Shown in pieces: positions 42,338 to 52,406 of a DNA stretch of 64,000 bases. Source of the stretch: Agarophyton chilense. Taxonomy: Eukaryota; Rhodophyta; Florideophyceae; Gracilariales; Gracilariaceae. The notes under the pieces are model-generated. The model was not told the origin of the DNA. It saw nothing but the letters and a program-made list of their open reading frames with translations, and did no database searches. How positions within the stretch are numbered: position 1 is the first letter of the stretch; every line of letters starts with the position of its first letter. Position numbers and translations under genes: made by a program. The DNA lies in assembly GCA_030374765.1 (NCBI GenBank), contig JARGXX010000068.1, positions 1,798,001 through 1,862,000 of the forward strand, written 5' to 3'.

Positions 42338-44728
42338 TCAACCATCTGTCATTCCCGTTTGCAGGTCCTTGCCAACATGCTTGTGCAAACATCTCTTCAA
42401 AGCCTTTGTAAAAACATCGGCTTTCATTTCACTTGTCGCAATGTACTCAATGTGAACTTCTCCTTTTCGTGTTGTGTCACGAACCAAGTGGTACTTCACA
42501 TCTATGTGTTTCGTGCGTTCATTGCACACCTCATCTCGGGAGAGACAGATCATTCCTTGATTGTCCCCGTACAACGTAGTTGGTCCATTCTGTAGAACTT
42601 GGAAATCCTTAAACAGTCTTCGCAGCCATACCGCTTCTCGTACGGCAAACGACATTGCCACGTACTCTGCCTCCAACGTTGACTGCGCGACAACAGTCTG
42701 TTTCTTGCTTCTCCAAGCAATCGGTCCACCCGCATACAGGAAAACAAAACCACTTGTAGACTTCCTGTCTACTCTATCACCAGCAAAATCAGCGTCCGAG
42801 TAGCCAATCAACGTGCCATGGGTCTCAGAACCATAAGTGATGCATTGCCTGCGAGTTGTATGTAAGTACTTCAAGACATTAATGGCTGCTTTCCACAAGG
42901 TTTTTTTGTACTTGCTCATGTATCTTGCGAGAAATCCAACCGAGAAGGCTATGCCTGGCCTCAATGTATTTGCCAAATGCATCAGAGCCCCTACCAATTC
43001 TTGATAGGGCATATATTCCTCCCCTTCTGATGCCTCTGCCTCCTGTAGGGTCGCTGTGTCCGGCAATGGAACGTGAACAGGCTTGCGGTTGACAATTTGG
43101 AACCTCTCAGAAAGATTATCGATCATCGGAGAGTTGTGAATTCGTACTGTACCTTCTTCCTTCCAGTGATCAACCACAATTCCAAGGAACTTCTTCGGCG
43201 TTTCTTCCGTTCGCAGCTCTACCTTGGTTCTCAGATCCGCCAGAAACCCAACTAGCCGCTCACGATTGCGTCCTGCCACCAATCCGTCCTCCACATACAT
43301 CAGTATCCAGATCCTTTGGTGTCCATTTCCATGGATGAATAGTCCTGGGTCAGCCTCCCACACCTTGCACCCCATGCCGAGTAGAATAGCCGCGTACTTC
43401 TTCCGCCACGCTCTTGATGCCTGCCGAAAACCGTACACCGCTTTGTATAGCTGATATACGTAGTTCTCTTTGCCTTCCTGGACAAACCCTTGCGCCTGTG
43501 ACATGTACAGCGTCTCTTCCAGATCACCATACAAAAATGCAGTACAAACATCGAACTGTATCTTTTCCAGTCTCAGTGAAGCGATGATTGCAAGTAAGGC
43601 ACGCAGAGTGGCATATCGAACCACTGGGGCAAACAGTTCGGTGTAGTCAATTCCTTCTCGTTGATTGAAGCCTCTTGCCACCAGACGGGCCCGGTACCGC
43701 GCTACACGGCCCTGTTCATCGCGCTTCTTGTAGTACACCCAGCGATTTTCCAATGGTCTACACTCCGCAGGAGGCTTAACCAACTTCCACACACTCCTGC
43801 TTTCCATGTTACTCATCTCATCCTGCATTGCAGCCACCCAGAGCTCTTTTTCAGAGCCATTCATAGCTTCTAGAAAGGTATCTGGTGCCTCTATATCGTC
43901 TGCACCAAGAATAGATCGTGCCAGGAGTGCAGTGGCTGCATCGGGCGTAAAGCGTGACGTTTGCTTGCGAGCACGCGTTGACATTCTCGGCTCAGGTGGG
44001 TAGTGTGTCACCAGCTCAGGATCGTAGCTATACTCTGACAAAGCATCTTCAAACGTCTCTTCAGGTTCCGATTTGATGACTACAGAAGCGTTGGTGGTCT
44101 GGTGATTCTTCTCGACCTTGCTCTCAACCTTGCCCACACTATGCGAAACATTGCGCACTTCATGCAATATATGTGTGTCATCACTCTCCCCTGTCGCCTT
44201 GTCCAATCCTACCAGATTTTCATTGAACCGTACATCCTTGGAGACGGTGAACTTGCGCGTCTCCGGATAGAAGACTTTGTAACATTTTCCTTTAGCGTAG
44301 CCCACGAGGATGCCCTTCACCGCTCTTTCTTCATACTTGCTCGCGTGCTTCCTCGTCTCCTTAGGAATATGAACAAAACCCTGTGCGCCAAACGTGCGAA
44401 GATGCGCAATGTTGGGTTTGCGACCCGTTAATGCTTCGTAGGGCGTAACGTTCTGTCCATCACTGGTGCTGGTTGACGTGCGATTTCGGAGATAGTTGGG
44501 AGTGTTCACCGCATCTTCCCACAGTTGCTTCTTATACGGTGTGCCCTTCATTTCAGAAAGCATGGTTCGAGCTTTGTCATTCAGAGTGCGGTTCAGACGC
44601 TCTGCCTTCCCGTTTGACTCCGGACTGTAGGCAGCAGTCTTCTCCATCTTGACACCCTTGCCTTTCAACCAAGCCGTGAAGGATTGAGACACATACTCTC
44701 CTGCGTTATCAAACCGAAACCGCTTCAA
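42338..44728 (-). pseudogene. Integrase end, RT and RNase H of copia element 2
   Basis: One long open stretch of 796 codons. It starts in the integrase core (ENA-like VKMEKTAAYSPESNGKAERL, NRTLNDKARTMLSEM), passes the GKKPxxxHLRTFGxxGFVH-type block and an acidic linker, then RT (YRARLVARGFNQREGIDYTE, QFDVCTAFLYGDLEETLYMS, YKAVYGFRQASRAW, ILMYVEDGLVAG). RNase H ends it (YSDADFAGDRVDRKSTSGFV, QSTLEAEYVAMSFAVREAVW, KHIDVKYHLVRDT). Motif order IN-RT-RH fixes the copia superfamily. This is the best preserved coding part of any element in the window. Confidence 0.95.
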
Positions 44729-44740
44729 CTGATGTTCAGA

Positions 44741-45319
44741 TTATGTCTCCAGCTCTTGAACTATTTCCTTGACTGCCGCCTCAACTTCCGAACGACGCTT
44801 GACATATCGCACAAGAGAAAGTTCGCTTTCATCCTCGTAGATCGTAACGCAGTAGACCGCACCAGACAGAGACGGGTGCGGCATAGGTCCCATCACGTCT
44901 GAGTGGAGTAGTTCCATGACCTTCTTGGCCTGATTCTCCGCGCCTAGTGCTTTCCGAGACACACGTGCGGATTTTCCAACTGTAAATGGCTCACAGAAGC
45001 CTATGTCAGACACTATAGACATTCCAACACCTTCTACAACCTTCAGAGTCCTTCGCATCGCGTCAGCACCAGGATGCCCGAGTCGCTTGTGCCACGGTAT
45101 TGTAGAGTCCTTGCTTGCCTTTGAAAGAAATGCCGACTCTTTGGAACCAGAACGGAACACCATCTCGTAGAGGCCTGTCTTGATTTCTATACCAGAGGCC
45201 ATGATATCGCCTGTTCGTTGATTGATTACTAGACACAGTCTGTTCCCCAGCTGATCAGACTTGAAAACGATAGAGCAGCCCTTACGGCGAATGACACTCA
45301 CCGATAAAAGGTTGCACAT
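44741..45319 (-). pseudogene. GAG_pre-integrase and integrase N-terminal part of copia element 2
   Basis: It contains WHKRLGHPGADAMRRTLKVV, the H-x-x-x-x-H half of the integrase zinc site, and SDVMGPMPHPSLSGAVYCVT from the start of the catalytic core with the first D. It lies between the protease and the long RT-bearing stretch and belongs to the same polyprotein. Confidence 0.9.
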
Positions 45320-45334
45320 TAGGTCCGGTACGTA

Positions 45335-46186
45335 CTAAACATCTTCTAGCAATATCTGTTTCTCATTCCCGAAACAAACGCCTTTGCAATTCACATCACC
45401 TTTACCTCGAATGATGACGGTTTGACCATTACCGACCGCAATCTCCTTCTTCTTTGGAGCCCGAAGCTCCCCTGCAAAGATGTGCGCATTGTTGGCCATG
45501 TGCTTCGTGGCACCAGAGTCCAAGTACCACTTGCGTTCTGCCATGATAGACTCTTTCTTTCCAGCGGTCATATTAGCTGCAATGAATGACACCCAGGCAT
45601 TTTCTTCTGCCTTTTCGTCCGATCCTTGGGCTTTCTTCTGCTTCCCGGCACCCTTCGAAGACGCCCCGTCCTTCTTGACGTAGTTCTCGCTACGCGGGTT
45701 CTTTCTGCAAAAGCGTTTGATGTGTTCTTTCCCGTTACAGAAGAAACAGGTTCTGTCCTTGTTCGATGTTGACCCTTGAACGTGAAATGCAGTCCCACTA
45801 CTGTTGCCAGCCGATCCTGATTCGTCCATGTCCACCTGAACCTCCCTTGTGATTAGCATTGGAGTAGCTTCATGTAGCTTCTTGTCAGTGGCACGAATTA
45901 CCTCTGCGGTCACTTCATACTCCTTCGATAACCCTCGAAGGAGTGCGCGTAGCTTATCTTTGTCCGATACAGAATTACCGACACTGCCGAGCTTCGATTC
46001 GACTTCTGCTAGACGGCTCATGTATGCTAGCACAGATTCACCCGGTTGCATGCATATCTCCTGATACTTATAGAGCAAAACGTCGATGCTGGCTTGTGAC
46101 ACCATTTCCAAGTTCTTCCGCAGTGTCTTCCACACGACTTGTGGATCCTTCTCCTCCAGAACAGGGGCAATACAGGAATCGCCCAC
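45335..46186 (-). pseudogene. Gag and protease of copia element 2
   Basis: The gag core shows the family's WKTLRKNLEMVSQASIDVLL, QICMQPGESVLAYMSRLAEV and LRALLRGLSKEYEVTAEVIR. A CCHC zinc knuckle follows, CFFCNGKEHIKRFC, then the retropepsin motif WYLDSGATKHMANN and VGNGQTVIIRGKGDV. Gag assembles the intracellular particle and the aspartic protease processes the polyprotein. The 5' start of gag lies in the ~280 bp towards the LTR. Confidence 0.9.
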
Positions 46187-46457
46187 AGAAAGAAGAACGC
46201 ACGAAAGCGCAATGTCGCCCTTCTCCTGATGTTTCTGCTGCTCGGCTACTGATTAGGGGTTCGGAATGCGGACACTGTCATCAATGATACCCCAAACACC
46301 TTTGGCCCGCAACACCAGTTAAATCTTGCGAGACCACATGAAGTAGTTGTCAGCCTGCAGCACAGGTAAACGTATCTTAGAAAGCTCCACGAGCGCGTTT
46401 TCCATCTTGTTCAGCGATCGAAAGGATAGTTGAGCAGCACAGATTTGCGTTACGATA

Positions 46458-46468
46458 GGCTCATAACC
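46458..46468 (-). other. Primer-binding site, half-tRNA-Met type
   Basis: Directly after the 5' LTR the - strand reads GGTTATGAGCC. This is the complement of GGCTCATAACC, a methionine-tRNA anticodon stem-loop with the CAT anticodon in its loop. Drosophila copia uses the same internal site on a cleaved initiator Met-tRNA, with GGTTATGGGCCC. I therefore infer half-tRNA priming rather than priming from a tRNA 3' end. Confidence 0.8.
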
Positions 46469-46728
46469 TCTTATGGTAGATGCAGAAGTTGTTTCGTCGA
46501 AGCTACCGACGTTTTACTGCTGCGGTGTCGCGCTGCTTTGGTCTTAAGTACTACTCGTTCTAGCTACTTGGCCTCCAGCCTTCTAGTCACCCAAAATCCA
46601 AAATGTAGTGCTGCACCGTACCAGTGCTCGTAATTGAGCGCAGTGTAGAAGCCAAACGTCCGTATCGGACAACAGTGGCCAAACGTCCATCTTGGACCGT
46701 CGGGGCCAAACGTCCAGATCGGACAACA
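46469..46728 (-). repeat. 5' LTR of copia element 2
   Basis: A partner of 42,025-42,284 with two differences. Its U3 start carries the three GCCAAACGTCC units at 46,651-46,677, 46,678-46,704 and 46,705-46,728. Confidence 0.95.
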
Positions 46729-46733
46729 CTGTG

Positions 46734-49563
46734 GATCACTCAACTCGATTTTTTAGGCAACTGTGTTAGAGAAAACGGAGACCTAATCGTTAGTCTTCAA
46801 ATTACCTGCTTTTTTTAATGTGCATCTGATGGTAGAACATGGAAAAGAAAGATTAGGATTCTTCTTTAAAGCAGTAGTACCTTCCGTGGTTGTTAAACCT
46901 CACGATAAACACGGCGTTTATCATGACTTCTTCATTTTATGGGGCCTACCACTTCTTTTGTTACTTTTCTACTTCTCTCAGGACTTGCAGTAGTTAGTTA
47001 CTACTGTTCTCGAGCGTTTGATGGTGAAAGGTTTTGTCGGTGGGATTTGTTTTTTCTGTAGAGCGTGATTATGGCACCTTTTTCGCTCTCGGTCGCTGCA
47101 GTTCTGCGAGGCATGTTGACAGTAAAGCTGTGTGCTTGAAAGGTTGGGAGATTGGCATTAAGGTATGTTTATTGGTTTAGTAAGCCAAATGTGTTTGCAT
47201 TGACTTTTTCTTGGCGCCAAACTAAGAAACTGTGCTTTGGTCCTATATATATATATATATATTTCTATGGCTGATTGTGCAAGATATTTTCTAGGCTCTT
47301 TAGAAACGAGTAGTTGTCTTGGGCTGAAACTTTTACTGATTTCTCGACTTTTATAGAGCTATCGATTGGTACTAAGTTTATGAATGAACGTCATCTAGGT
47401 TTCTCTAAACTGGTGGTTTTATAAATATGACGCGCACTCTACTACTTGGATCGACATCTATTGGAGGCGCTACAGCTGTACTACGATTGGAGATAGAGCT
47501 TGAAGTGGATTAAAGCCGGTCTTTGTTATGGTTGTGGCCCTAATTACAACAAATTGTTATAGACGTTGACAGTCCGTTGAAGCGACTGAGAAGAGTGAAA
47601 CTTCGTTGGCTGTCCATTGGATACTCACATTTTATTCAAATCATCATCTGTTTCTCCATTTTCCGAACAGAATCAGTCAGGGAAGAGACTCTCACTAAAT
47701 GCAGTTGTTAACACCTTTCTTCTCTTTCGCCATATCTCTTTCCAATTCATGGGTAGCAGCAGTTCATTTATTTCCACGAACCTTGCTTCTTATTATAGGT
47801 TCATTTTAGCACAGTAAAAACTGATTCTGTCGGGGGTATATCAAATCCAATGACACCTGTTCTAGAGTTACTTCCAAGAATGGTACAAGTTCATATGTAT
47901 ATATGAGAAATAAATGATCCCTGTCTCAAAGCTCTTTCAGAAATCTTTGCACCAGAGATGTTTTGAATGTAACAGCAACTGCTAATGGTTTGTGTTCAAC
48001 ACCGACGGCTTTCGGGAAATTGTTCAGCGCAATGAGCATGAAAGGGGGGTAGTGTGTGGCTTTGTCATCTTAGTCATTCTAATCGGAAGGCTACGTTGTA
48101 GCTGCTCTAACATTATGCTCCAAGGAAGCTCCTCATTTCTATAGGTTTTGTTGAACACACATGTGTTCGTTATTCGAGAAACCCCAGAATTTTTCTTCGC
48201 GTTCTCTTTTTGTGTAGTCACGGCGAAGCTTTTCGGAACTCTTTCACAGGGGGGTCACGCCAAAAGAAAAACTCACAAAAACTGAAGGTTGTATTCAAAT
48301 ATGTGAAACGAAAGGTCGCCAATCAAATTCACTTCAAATAAACCTTCAGTTAATCAACAAATCGTAGTAATTTTTTTCATCTCAAGAACCAAAATTCATT
48401 AAAAGCCTGAATGCCAAATCAATACAATAAACTGTACAATCTCGGGAATCCCGGAATTACAACGTGTGAATCTATGCATTCTTGACTGGGAAAAATGAAA
48501 CGACATTTGATTTGCCTCCTCTGTTCGGGTTTCCTTCTACCCACATGCTCTGTTTCGAAATCTTACCTGTGTGAAAAGTGGGGAGTATCGACTTTTGGAC
48601 CAACTGAGTAGAATGGAATTCAAGGTATTTTTAATAGAATAAACAATGAAAACTATCAAACTTGACGAGTTCGGATTATTTTTCTACCGACGGTACCTGT
48701 TTGATTTATAGTGATTACGTTTTGTGGCTCGTTTGTCACACGAACGTTAGGAATAGTCGCACAGGAAGTTTGCCATTTCAGAATTAATCACAACGCAAAG
48801 AAAAGTTCACTATATGAGGGGGTTTCCTAATTATGGTGCCACAGCAACATTCACAAGTGAGTTTCGCTATGTTTTTAGTGGCCAAAGAGAATGCAATAAG
48901 AAAGACTTGTAGGCTGGCTGTGCTGCAGAAGATATTTGAGCCCGAGGGTTCACATCTCTCCCTCACGGATAGACAACAACCTGCTTGTCGCTGAGTATCG
49001 AGGGACAACGTCGTGGTCTTCCCTCAGCTTGTCGTGTGCTTCATAATAAGTGTGTACATTTTAGACGGTTGGTTTAGTGACTAGCAAGAAAGTTACTGTA
49101 CCTTTGAAGTATACTGATATAGTTTCTGATTACACTGCGACAAGGAAAATAAATATAGTAGTTCTCATTGAGCCGGGGATAACTACGGTATTCTCCATTC
49201 GAAAAGGAGCGAAAAGCCAGTTATATGCACAATCCTTGTGCTCCAATATCCACCGTTCGTCGTGGATATGACTCAAACAAACGCTCTAAAATATATCCAC
49301 CGACCTGGGAGTCAAACTTTTTGAATGTTCAAAAAAAATCCTTTTATACTTCTGGGACATCGATCTGAGAGCCAGTTTTGGCTTACAGCCGCGACAAAGA
49401 AAGCCAGCCAACACCGACTGCCTCTCAATACTGAACCACTATAAATTGTCGATCTTCTGCTCTCAGGGATATAGAAGCCTTACATATTTCTCACTAGCTC
49501 GTTTCAAAACTTCTGTACAACAAGGTGTTTTCCTTTTCCCATCCATCCCCACGACCCAAAACA
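46734..49563. other. Nearly three kilobases without a recognisable gene
   Basis: AT-rich with short frames only. It holds a (TA) run at 47,244-47,262. The last ~100 bp are pyrimidine-rich and probably form the 5' untranslated region and promoter of the secreted-protein gene. Confidence 0.5.
47244..47262 (+). repeat. TA microsatellite
   Basis: About nine TA units inside intergenic DNA. Confidence 0.9.
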
Positions 49564-49794
49564 ATGCTACAAATGATAATTGGCTTTCTTCTTGCCTCGA
49601 CACTTTCTTTTGCTTCACCTGCTCCTTCTCCATTTACTCATTTCACTGATTTGCACAAAACTCAGATGGTTTCCGATACAGGCTTGCTTTCCATCGTACA
49701 TTCGGCAAATTGCGGAAGAAATTGTGAAAACAACTTCGAGTGCTGGGTTTCAGGTGAAGGGTGTGCCAATTGTGTTGGCGGTGAGTGTGTATGA
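49564..49794 (+). CDS. Small secreted cysteine-rich protein, 76 aa
   Basis: The ATG at 49,564 has a good context (CAAAACAATG) after a pyrimidine-rich leader. Residues 1-17 (MLQMIIGFLLASTLSFA) are a clear signal peptide with a likely cut before SPAP. A Ser/Thr/His-rich middle follows. The C-terminal 27 residues hold all six Cys, spaced C-x3-C-x5-C-x6-C-x2-C-x4-C (positions 50, 54, 60, 67, 70, 75), enough for three disulfides. This is the layout of small extracellular cystine-rich proteins made by oomycetes and fungi, including defence and effector-type proteins. No specific family is recognised. A strong splice donor overlaps the last codons, which could give a second C-terminus (see the intron entry). 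An alternative start is Met4. Confidence 0.7.
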   Translation: MLQMIIGFLLASTLSFASPAPSPFTHFTDLHKTQMVSDTGLLSIVHSANCGRNCENNFECWVSGEGCANCVGGECV

Positions 49795-49832
49795 TTTATA
49801 GAAGCTATGGATTCCCTAGGTGCTTTGGTTGG

Positions 49833-49874
<42 letters not shown>

Positions 49875-49876
49875 AG
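49781..49876 (+). other. Likely 96-nt intron with a (CT)n polypyrimidine tract
   Basis: GTGAGTGTG at 49,781 is a near-consensus donor. (CT)n followed by CTTTTACAG ending at 49,876 is a strong acceptor. Splicing would remove the stop at 49,792-49,794 and the sixth Cys codon, and would extend the protein by about 20 residues (MLRSINTKQRTLLLEETFSH) to a stop at 49,939-49,941. Retention gives the six-Cys form. Which form is made cannot be told from sequence. Confidence 0.55.
49831..49868 (+). repeat. CT microsatellite
   Basis: About 17-19 CT units lie just upstream of a TTTTACAG acceptor, so the microsatellite itself acts as the polypyrimidine tract if the intron is used. Confidence 0.9.
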
Positions 49877-49941
49877 GCATGCTACGTTCTATTAATACGA
49901 AGCAAAGAACGTTACTTTTAGAAGAAACGTTCTCTCACTAA

Positions 49942-50550
49942 AAGACCAACACTCTATCAGACCACTTGATGATAATTCCTTCAAGACCAAGACCTTGACG
50001 CTCGTGAATAGGAGGAAAACACAACCTTCTAAACAGTATCTGGTTGGCTTCGTGGACACATCTCGCTCTCTTGAAGAAATGAGAACGTTTGAGAATGGTA
50101 GCTAGAGTAGGATCTTGCCCTTCATACGCGGAAGACCCCACGACATGCTGCCCATCTGCAGTCAAACCTCAGTTCGGTATTGTTTTGTGTAGATTACTTA
50201 CAATTACATTCTGCGGGTTTGAATCGTACGAACCACGTCCTTAACATCGAGTAATGCTGGTCTGAAGACCCTCATCTGGATAAATCCGATTTTAGGTTGA
50301 GGGGGACACCGCAGTCTTTTTCCTGTCAGGATATCGCAATTAGGATTGTGCAGATGGGCTCTTTTGTGGTTGCCAAAAGAATCTCCAACCTCTTCGAGAA
50401 GCATAGTTCCTCAGCACTATTCGCACAGGATGCAGTGTTTTCAATGGTATGGCCAAGACATTCAGAGCGGTGTTGTTTTCCTAATCCACTCGCCAAGACA
50501 TTCTTCAACTTTAACGTCTTTTACTCAGAACTAAAAAAAGGAGGTTGAGA
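49942..50550 (-). other. Minus-strand open frames, possible gene remnant
   Basis: Two frames on - have protein-like composition: 50,404-50,204 (contains GNHKRAHLHNPNCDILTGKR) and 50,165-49,938 (contains SAYEGQDPTLATILKRSHFF). Between them lies a textbook short intron signature (donor GTAAGT at 50,201, acceptor CTGCAG ending at 50,156, 46 nt). However, a TAA in the first frame precedes the donor, so the frames do not join simply. No domain recognised. Confidence 0.3.
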
Positions 50551-51338
50551 GAATTAAACGAACAAAGTTTAGAAAACCCATGCACTGTCTTCTCTTCATT
50601 TACTTCATTACTTCTATCTAGTTCAGTAGTACCCCTTGCACGAGTCTTGTATCTGATCGTACTACTCTGTTCCACGTCAAAAAACAATTCAAGGAATATG
50701 CATTCTTTCGGTGCATTGCACTGGCATAGAGTTGTCCTCCGCCATTGTTGCGTTCATGGTGATTAGGGAAAACTAGCCAGCAGTACGAGAGGCAAGTCAT
50801 TTGCAAAACCTTCTGCGACAACGGATCACTCTGTTTTCGATATAACTCAAACAAAAATGCATAGAGAAGACACGCGTGCGATGAGTACGATATTTCAGAA
50901 ATCTGCACTCTTTTTGGAAAAAACCATTTTTTACTGCGCGCCAGGTGAAACTAAGTAGACAGAGCGTGTTCACTTGTGCATGGGTTCTGTGTTCGTCTTG
51001 TCAACGTAACACTTGGTGCACTGGCGTCGAATGTTTGCAGGCCGCAAGAGTATCGAACGATATTCTTGTCTCGAGCTCGCCAATGGACGCTCGCCATTTT
51101 GGCACAAATCACAAACCCTATCTCGCAACTGTAAAGGACCACATGCAGCCTACTTCTGTGAGTGCGTCTGGTCACCAGACTCTGGTGCCATGCACACAGG
51201 ACATGGCCCATTCCGCTCTCCAAACAACATCCCGGGTAGTCTTTTTAAAGAGTCGCTTCTTTTCACAGTCGCACCACAGTCGCACCAATGTTCGTTATCT
51301 CCCCAAGCTTCCAAGGCGTCAGTGACTAGTTTTTTGTT
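50551..51338. other. Intergenic space upstream of the dehydrogenase gene
   Basis: No domain-bearing frame. Near the gene there is a perfect tandem duplication of CACAGTCGCAC at about 51,270-51,291. The promoter must lie here, but no TATA box or initiator stands out. Confidence 0.4.
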
Positions 51339-52406
51339 ATGAAAGCTGCCCAGGCAAGCTCCTTCGGAACTCCTGTCGAGGTTCTTTCCGTCTCCGACAA
51401 TGTCCGACCCCCATCCGACCCACCCAAAAACCATGTTCTGATCCGTGTACATGCGGTTTCGTTAAGCCCAAGCGACTATCGTATGCTCACCGGTGCTGGA
51501 AATCTTATAAAAAATCCACCCAAGAACCAGTGGCCATACATACCTGGAGGTGATTTGGCCGGAATCATTGAAAAAGTTGGTGAGGGTGTCATAGACTTCA
51601 AGGCGGGAGATCAAGTCGTTTCCACTTGGGACGTTTTTGGTGTCGGCGCGTTGGCCGAACTGGCTGTCGTTCATGTGAAGTTTGTGTATCGAAAGCCAAA
51701 AAATATTTCTTTTATAGAGGCTGCCGCTGTGATTGATAGTTCGTCAAACGCTTTACTCACTCTTCAAGATGCTCAGGTGAGGAAGGAAGACCGCGTTCTA
51801 GTTCTGGGCGGAAGTGGAGGCGTCGGAACTTCCCTTCTTCAGCTTCTGCGCCGGGCAAAAGTTTCGCACATCGTCACAACATCTACTGCTGAGAAGCTAT
51901 GCAAATCGCTTGGTGCTGATCATGTCATTAATTACCGGGAAGTGGACTGGTGGAAAGCACCAGAAGTAACTGAAACACCTTTCGACGTTGTCATTGACTG
52001 CGCAGAAGGGTTTTCAGCATGGGAAAGAGTGCGAGAACATCATCTTATTAAATCTGGGCCTGAAGGAGGCAGGTTCCTTGCCGTTGTCGTGAATGAATGG
52101 CACATAGAAATCCGTCACTGTTGGCAACTTGTTTCCTGGTTTTTACCGGTCGTATGCCGCATGATTTCTAGTCGATGCAATCGTTCATCGCCAACTTACA
52201 CCATGATGTTTCCAGCTCCACGAGGAGATTCGAATCGCAACCTGCTAGAAATCGTTGAGGATGGTGGATTGAAAGTGGTTATTGACCCTGAATCTCCGCA
52301 CAAGTTCACTACTCAAGGAATACGCGATGCATTTGACAAGATGATCGCAAGGAAAGGCCACGGAAAGATAGTCATATCAATTATTGATGACGAGCATTTG
52401 AATTAG
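51339..52406 (+). CDS. Zinc-independent medium-chain dehydrogenase / quinone oxidoreductase-like
   Basis: An intact, intronless 355-codon gene. Residues 1-125 form the GroES-like substrate domain, with LIRVHAVSLSPSDYRMLTG and PYIPGGDLAGIIEKVGEGV. The nucleotide-binding Rossmann fold follows, with LVLGGSGGVGTSLLQLL at residues ~155-171 and a later LGADHVINYRE block typical of NADPH-binding members. The Cys ligands of the structural zinc lobe of alcohol dehydrogenases are absent, as in quinone reductases and RTN4IP1-like proteins. Expected reaction: NAD(P)H-dependent reduction of a quinone or enone. No targeting peptide is evident, so probably cytosolic. The C-terminus is GKIVISI-like, as in the family, and the length is normal. 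This is the clearest host gene in the window. Exact substrate unknown. Confidence 0.93.
   Translation: MKAAQASSFGTPVEVLSVSDNVRPPSDPPKNHVLIRVHAVSLSPSDYRMLTGAGNLIKNPPKNQWPYIPGGDLAGIIEKVGEGVIDFKAGDQVVSTWDVFGVGALAELAVVHVKFVYRKPKNISFIEAAAVIDSSSNALLTLQDAQVRKEDRVLVLGGSGGVGTSLLQLLRRAKVSHIVTTSTAEKLCKSLGADHVINYREVDWWKAPEVTETPFDVVIDCAEGFSAWERVREHHLIKSGPEGGRFLAVVVNEWHIEIRHCWQLVSWFLPVVCRMISSRCNRSSPTYTMMFPAPRGDSNRNLLEIVEDGGLKVVIDPESPHKFTTQGIRDAFDKMIARKGHGKIVISIIDDEHLN

Larger units (their letters stand above)
42025..46728 (-). mobile_element. Ty1/copia element 2: young, LTRs intact, nearly whole
   Basis: Two 260-bp LTRs (42,025-42,284 and 46,469-46,728) differ at only two positions. The element is flanked by the 5-bp direct repeat CTGTG (42,020-42,024 and 46,729-46,733). 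Read on -, it has a 5' LTR, a primer site at once, gag with a zinc knuckle, protease, integrase, RT, RNase H, a polypurine tract and a 3' LTR. Total length is 4.7 kb, usual for the group. The reading frame is interrupted in about three places. With LTR divergence below 1 percent this is the most recent insertion in the window. The family is probably represented by further copies elsewhere in the genome. Confidence 0.95.

Noticed and set aside
50945-51325. ORF upstream of the dehydrogenase as an N-terminal extension
   Set aside because: Different composition and frame, no domain. The dehydrogenase already starts at the usual family position with ATG at 51,339.
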